Under the pieces are notes generated by a model. It was not told where the DNA came from and searched no databases. It saw only the letters and a list, made by a program, of their open reading frames with translations. From Cytophagales bacterium (GTDB lineage Bacteria; Bacteroidota; Bacteroidia; Cytophagales; Cyclobacteriaceae): 41,704 bases of DNA. Within the stretch, counting starts at the first letter, position 1. Every line of letters starts with the position of its first letter. The translations under genes and the position numbers were made by a program. The stretch covers positions 1-41,704 of the forward strand of contig JAAFHY010000020.1 of the NCBI GenBank assembly GCA_013298505.1, in the 5' to 3' direction. Shown piece by piece: positions 39,923 to 41,704 of this stretch.

Positions 39923-40873
39923 ATGAAGATTACCTACTTTTTAATTGCTGCTTCGGCAGTTCTGTTTAGCTCCTGCATTGTATCTAAAAAGAAGTTTGAC
40001 GATATCCTTGCACAAAAGGTGAAGGCCGATGGGGATTTGGCAGATCGTAATAAGGAACTGGAGAGTGCAAACGCGTCCATCTCATCACTACAAGAGTCGC
40101 TAAAGAAAATGCGAACGGATTCAGTCACATTAGAGCAAACGTATAAGGCCAATCAAAAGAAGTTGGATGTGCTTAACAAGGAATTTGACCAGATTAACAC
40201 CAGTTATAAGAACTTGCTTACTAACAGCGGAAAACTAAATCGCGATGTGGCGTTGCAACGTGATCAACTACTTGCAATTCAAAATAATCTTGAAAAGACG
40301 AAGCGTGAAAATGACTCACTAAGTACTAGCCTTCAGGAGCGTGAAAAGAAAGTGAAAGAATTGGAGATGGTGCTTTCTAACAAAGATAAAGCTGTTCAAA
40401 ACCTGAAGAATAGAATCAGTAATGCTCTTTTAAATTTTAAGGAAAATGATTTGACAGTAAAAGTGAAAAATGGTAAGGTCTATGTCTCATTGGCGGAAGA
40501 CCTACTATTTAAATCTGGCAGTATTGATATTGATACGAAGGGAGTCGGTGCATTGCAACAATTGGCTAAAGCGTTGAAAGATCAGCGCGACATTCAGGTG
40601 ATGATTGAAGGACACACCGATAATGTACCTATTTCTAAGAAGACAACTTACCTAGAGGACAATTGGGATTTGAGTGTATTGCGCGCTACTTCTATTTCTA
40701 AAATTCTGATCAGTGCTGGGATGTTTCCCAAGCAGATTACCGCTGCTGGTAAAGGTGAATTTTCTCCATTGGCAACCAACGACAATGCTCAGAACAAACA
40801 AAAAAATAGACGTACAGAAATTATTGTGACTCCAAACCTTGACGAGTTATTTAAAATACTGGAGTCCAATTAA
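39923..40873 (+). CDS. OmpA-family lipoprotein with coiled coil
   Basis: 316 residues. Lipobox LFSSC (Cys18) marks a lipoprotein. A long coiled coil (about 25-165, with heptads such as LEKTKRENDSLSTSLQEREK) leads to a C-terminal OmpA peptidoglycan-binding domain (about 180-305: DLLFKSGSIDIDTKGVGALQ, IEGHTDNVPI, NWDLSVLRATSI, AAGKGEFSPLATND and QKNRRTEIIV). It anchors the outer membrane to the cell wall. It stands alone, with an intrinsic terminator 28 bases after the stop that also lies between it and the convergent slyD gene. Confidence 0.93.
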   Translation: MKITYFLIAASAVLFSSCIVSKKKFDDILAQKVKADGDLADRNKELESANASISSLQESLKKMRTDSVTLEQTYKANQKKLDVLNKEFDQINTSYKNLLTNSGKLNRDVALQRDQLLAIQNNLEKTKRENDSLSTSLQEREKKVKELEMVLSNKDKAVQNLKNRISNALLNFKENDLTVKVKNGKVYVSLAEDLLFKSGSIDIDTKGVGALQQLAKALKDQRDIQVMIEGHTDNVPISKKTTYLEDNWDLSVLRATSISKILISAGMFPKQITAAGKGEFSPLATNDNAQNKQKNRRTEIIVTPNLDELFKILESN

Positions 40874-40900
40874 CAGGTTCAAACGCGGCCATTATAAGTA

Positions 40901-40940
40901 AGGCTACCTGATTTCTAATTTCAGGTAGCCTCACTTTTTT
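40901..40940. terminator. Terminator between the convergent OmpA and SlyD genes
   Basis: AGGCTACCTGA (40901-40911) and TCAGGTAGCCT (40921-40931) form a perfect 11-bp stem with a 9-base loop, followed by CAC and six Ts on the plus strand. It ends the OmpA transcript. On the minus strand the SlyD stop is at 40939, so the same stem may serve it, though the T-tract is weaker that way. Confidence 0.82.
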
Positions 40941-41409
40941 AATGATGATGCCCGCCAGGTCCATGAACGTGGCCGTGATCGAGTTCTTCTTGTGTTGCCG
41001 AGCGAATATCTAAAACCTCAACGTCAAAATTTAATTCTACACCAGCTAGTGGGTGGTTGGCATCAACGGTAATTTCAGACAATCCAACTTTGGTTACGGT
41101 AACAACTCCACCTTGGTTAGTTTGAAATTGCATACCTACTTTCACCTCTTGAGTTCCGAACGCTGTACGAGGGACTTTTTGTTCAAGTGCTTCATCTTTG
41201 ACACCATAACCTTTCTCGGGGCTTACTTTAATTTTCACTTTGTCGCCTTTACTTTTTCCATCAAGGCCTTCCTCCATTCCAGGTATTAGGTTTCCTATTC
41301 CTTGAATGTAAGTCAAAGGTTCACGACCCGAACTCGTATCAAGGATTTTTCCATCATTATCTGTTAAGGTGTAGTGAATGGAGGCTACTTTGTGTTTTGA
41401 TATTTGCAT
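40939..41409 (-). CDS. slyD: SlyD-type FKBP peptidyl-prolyl isomerase
   Basis: 156 residues. The FKBP domain (VASIHYTLTDNDGKILDTSSG, YIQGIGNLIPGMEEGLDGKSKGDK) carries the inserted chaperone flap of SlyD (KVPRTAFGTQEVKVGMQFQT) and returns with ITVDANHPLAGVELNFDVEVL, the SlyD hallmark NHPLAG. The C-terminal tail HGHVHGPGGHHH is a metal-binding site, as in SlyD proteins that deliver nickel to hydrogenase or urease. It acts in the cytoplasm as a folding helper. ATG at 41409, minus strand. Confidence 0.94.
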   Translation of the reverse strand: MQISKHKVASIHYTLTDNDGKILDTSSGREPLTYIQGIGNLIPGMEEGLDGKSKGDKVKIKVSPEKGYGVKDEALEQKVPRTAFGTQEVKVGMQFQTNQGGVVTVTKVGLSEITVDANHPLAGVELNFDVEVLDIRSATQEELDHGHVHGPGGHHH

Positions 41410-41579
41410 ATTGAATTTATTAATGCCGCAAGTTGTGGTTTTTTACATGACTTTGATATTCAAACTCGTATTATTTGGCAAGAGAATGAGTTTTTGAAGC
41501 CACTGTATTGAGGGGAAAGATTTATGAAAGTAAGTGTAGCCAAATTCGGAACTTTTAAACATATTTGCAGCCCATTTGA

Positions 41580-41661
41580 GCCTGAGTGGCGGAATTGGTA
41601 GACGCGCACGACTCAAAATCGTGTGCCTTCGGGCGTGCCGGTTCGATTCCGGCCTTAGGTA
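41580..41661 (+). tRNA. tRNA-Leu, anticodon CAA
   Basis: Cloverleaf by eye: acceptor GCCTGAG (41580-41586) with CTTAGGT (41654-41660), with G-U at the first and fifth pairs; anticodon stem CACGA/TCGTG (41607-41611 and 41619-41623) around the loop CTCAAAA, anticodon CAA at 41614-41616; a long variable arm GCCTTCGGGC; T-arm GCCGG/CCGGC (41637-41641 and 41649-41653) with loop TTCGATT. The long variable arm and A73 fit leucine. CCA is not encoded. A terminator follows directly. A -7-like CATATTTG (41560-41567) precedes it. Confidence 0.94.
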
Positions 41662-41667
41662 CAATAG

Positions 41668-41699
41668 AGGTTGCTTCCAAAAGGCAGCCTTTTTTTTTT
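41668..41699 (+). terminator. Terminator after tRNA-Leu
   Basis: AGGTTGC (41668-41674) and GCAGCCT (41684-41690) pair with one G-U, followed by a run of ten Ts (41690-41699). It starts 7 bases after the tRNA. Confidence 0.85.
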
Positions 41700-41704
41700 G
41701 TGAG

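Noticed and set aside
41443-41664. Minus-strand ORF of 73 residues beginning MYLRPESNRHARRHTILS
   Set aside because: It is the antisense of the tRNA-Leu gene, a well-known false ORF type.

Overview
The window looks like a chromosomal stretch of a Bacteroidota bacterium, most likely of the order Cytophagales. The reasons are: moderate to low G+C; genes without strong Shine-Dalgarno sites but with TAnnTTTG-type -7 boxes (perfect matches at 453, 11578, 13806 and 34876); a TonB-dependent receptor with an N-terminal carboxypeptidase-regulatory-like domain; a giant alpha-2-macroglobulin lipoprotein; LytS/LytTR signalling; and paired DUF2339/DUF3999 genes. There are no transposases, phage genes or CRISPR arrays. 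The left edge cuts a gene and the right edge ends just after a tRNA-Leu and its terminator.

Layout. 1-1362: the 3' end of an unrecognised gene, then a two-gene DUF6922-like/AbiEii-like toxin-antitoxin candidate. 1464-7034: alpha-2-macroglobulin with an intact thioester motif. 7244-10301: Crp/Fnr regulator and TonB-dependent receptor. 10665-15102: AraC regulator, SDR-like protein, outer-membrane porin, two-TM small protein and a Tat-type thioredoxin-reductase-like flavoprotein. 15225-17792: LytS-type kinase, LytTR regulator and a beta-barrel protein. 17830-21000: DUF4386 membrane protein, two tiny ORFs, then on the minus strand a DUF1223 thioredoxin-fold protein and an alpha/beta hydrolase. 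21174-22214: ECF sigma factor and small membrane protein. 22342-29042: TetR regulator with a tripartite RND efflux system (TolC, membrane fusion protein, pump). 29098-33888: metallophosphoesterase, convergent with DUF2339/DUF3999. 33913-39836: AraC regulator and a hydroxyproline catabolism operon. 39923-41699: OmpA lipoprotein, SlyD-type FKBP and tRNA-Leu(CAA).

How the parts work together. The hydroxyproline operon encodes all four steps from trans-4-hydroxy-L-proline to 2-oxoglutarate: epimerase, D-hydroxyproline oxidoreductase, pyrroline-hydroxycarboxylate deaminase and 2-oxoglutarate semialdehyde dehydrogenase. It also holds an unannotated 52-residue zinc-ribbon/TM protein. The TetR gene has a perfect 12-bp-arm palindrome across its own promoter and runs straight into the efflux operon.

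The most novel signals are regulatory. (1) Two promoters beside the 10665 AraC gene carry the same module: GTCCTA twice at exactly 21 bp, then 22 bp to a perfect -7 box. (2) The LytTR system is flanked by two pairs of TGCAGA-type half-sites, each also at exactly 21 bp and about 50 bp upstream of a possible -7 box, predicting autoregulation plus control of the beta-barrel gene. (3) Four intergenic gaps are filled by low-complexity repeats, three of them clearly quasi-palindromic, built from different short words but placed alike, immediately after a stop codon and before the next co-directional gene. All are read from sequence by eye and untested.
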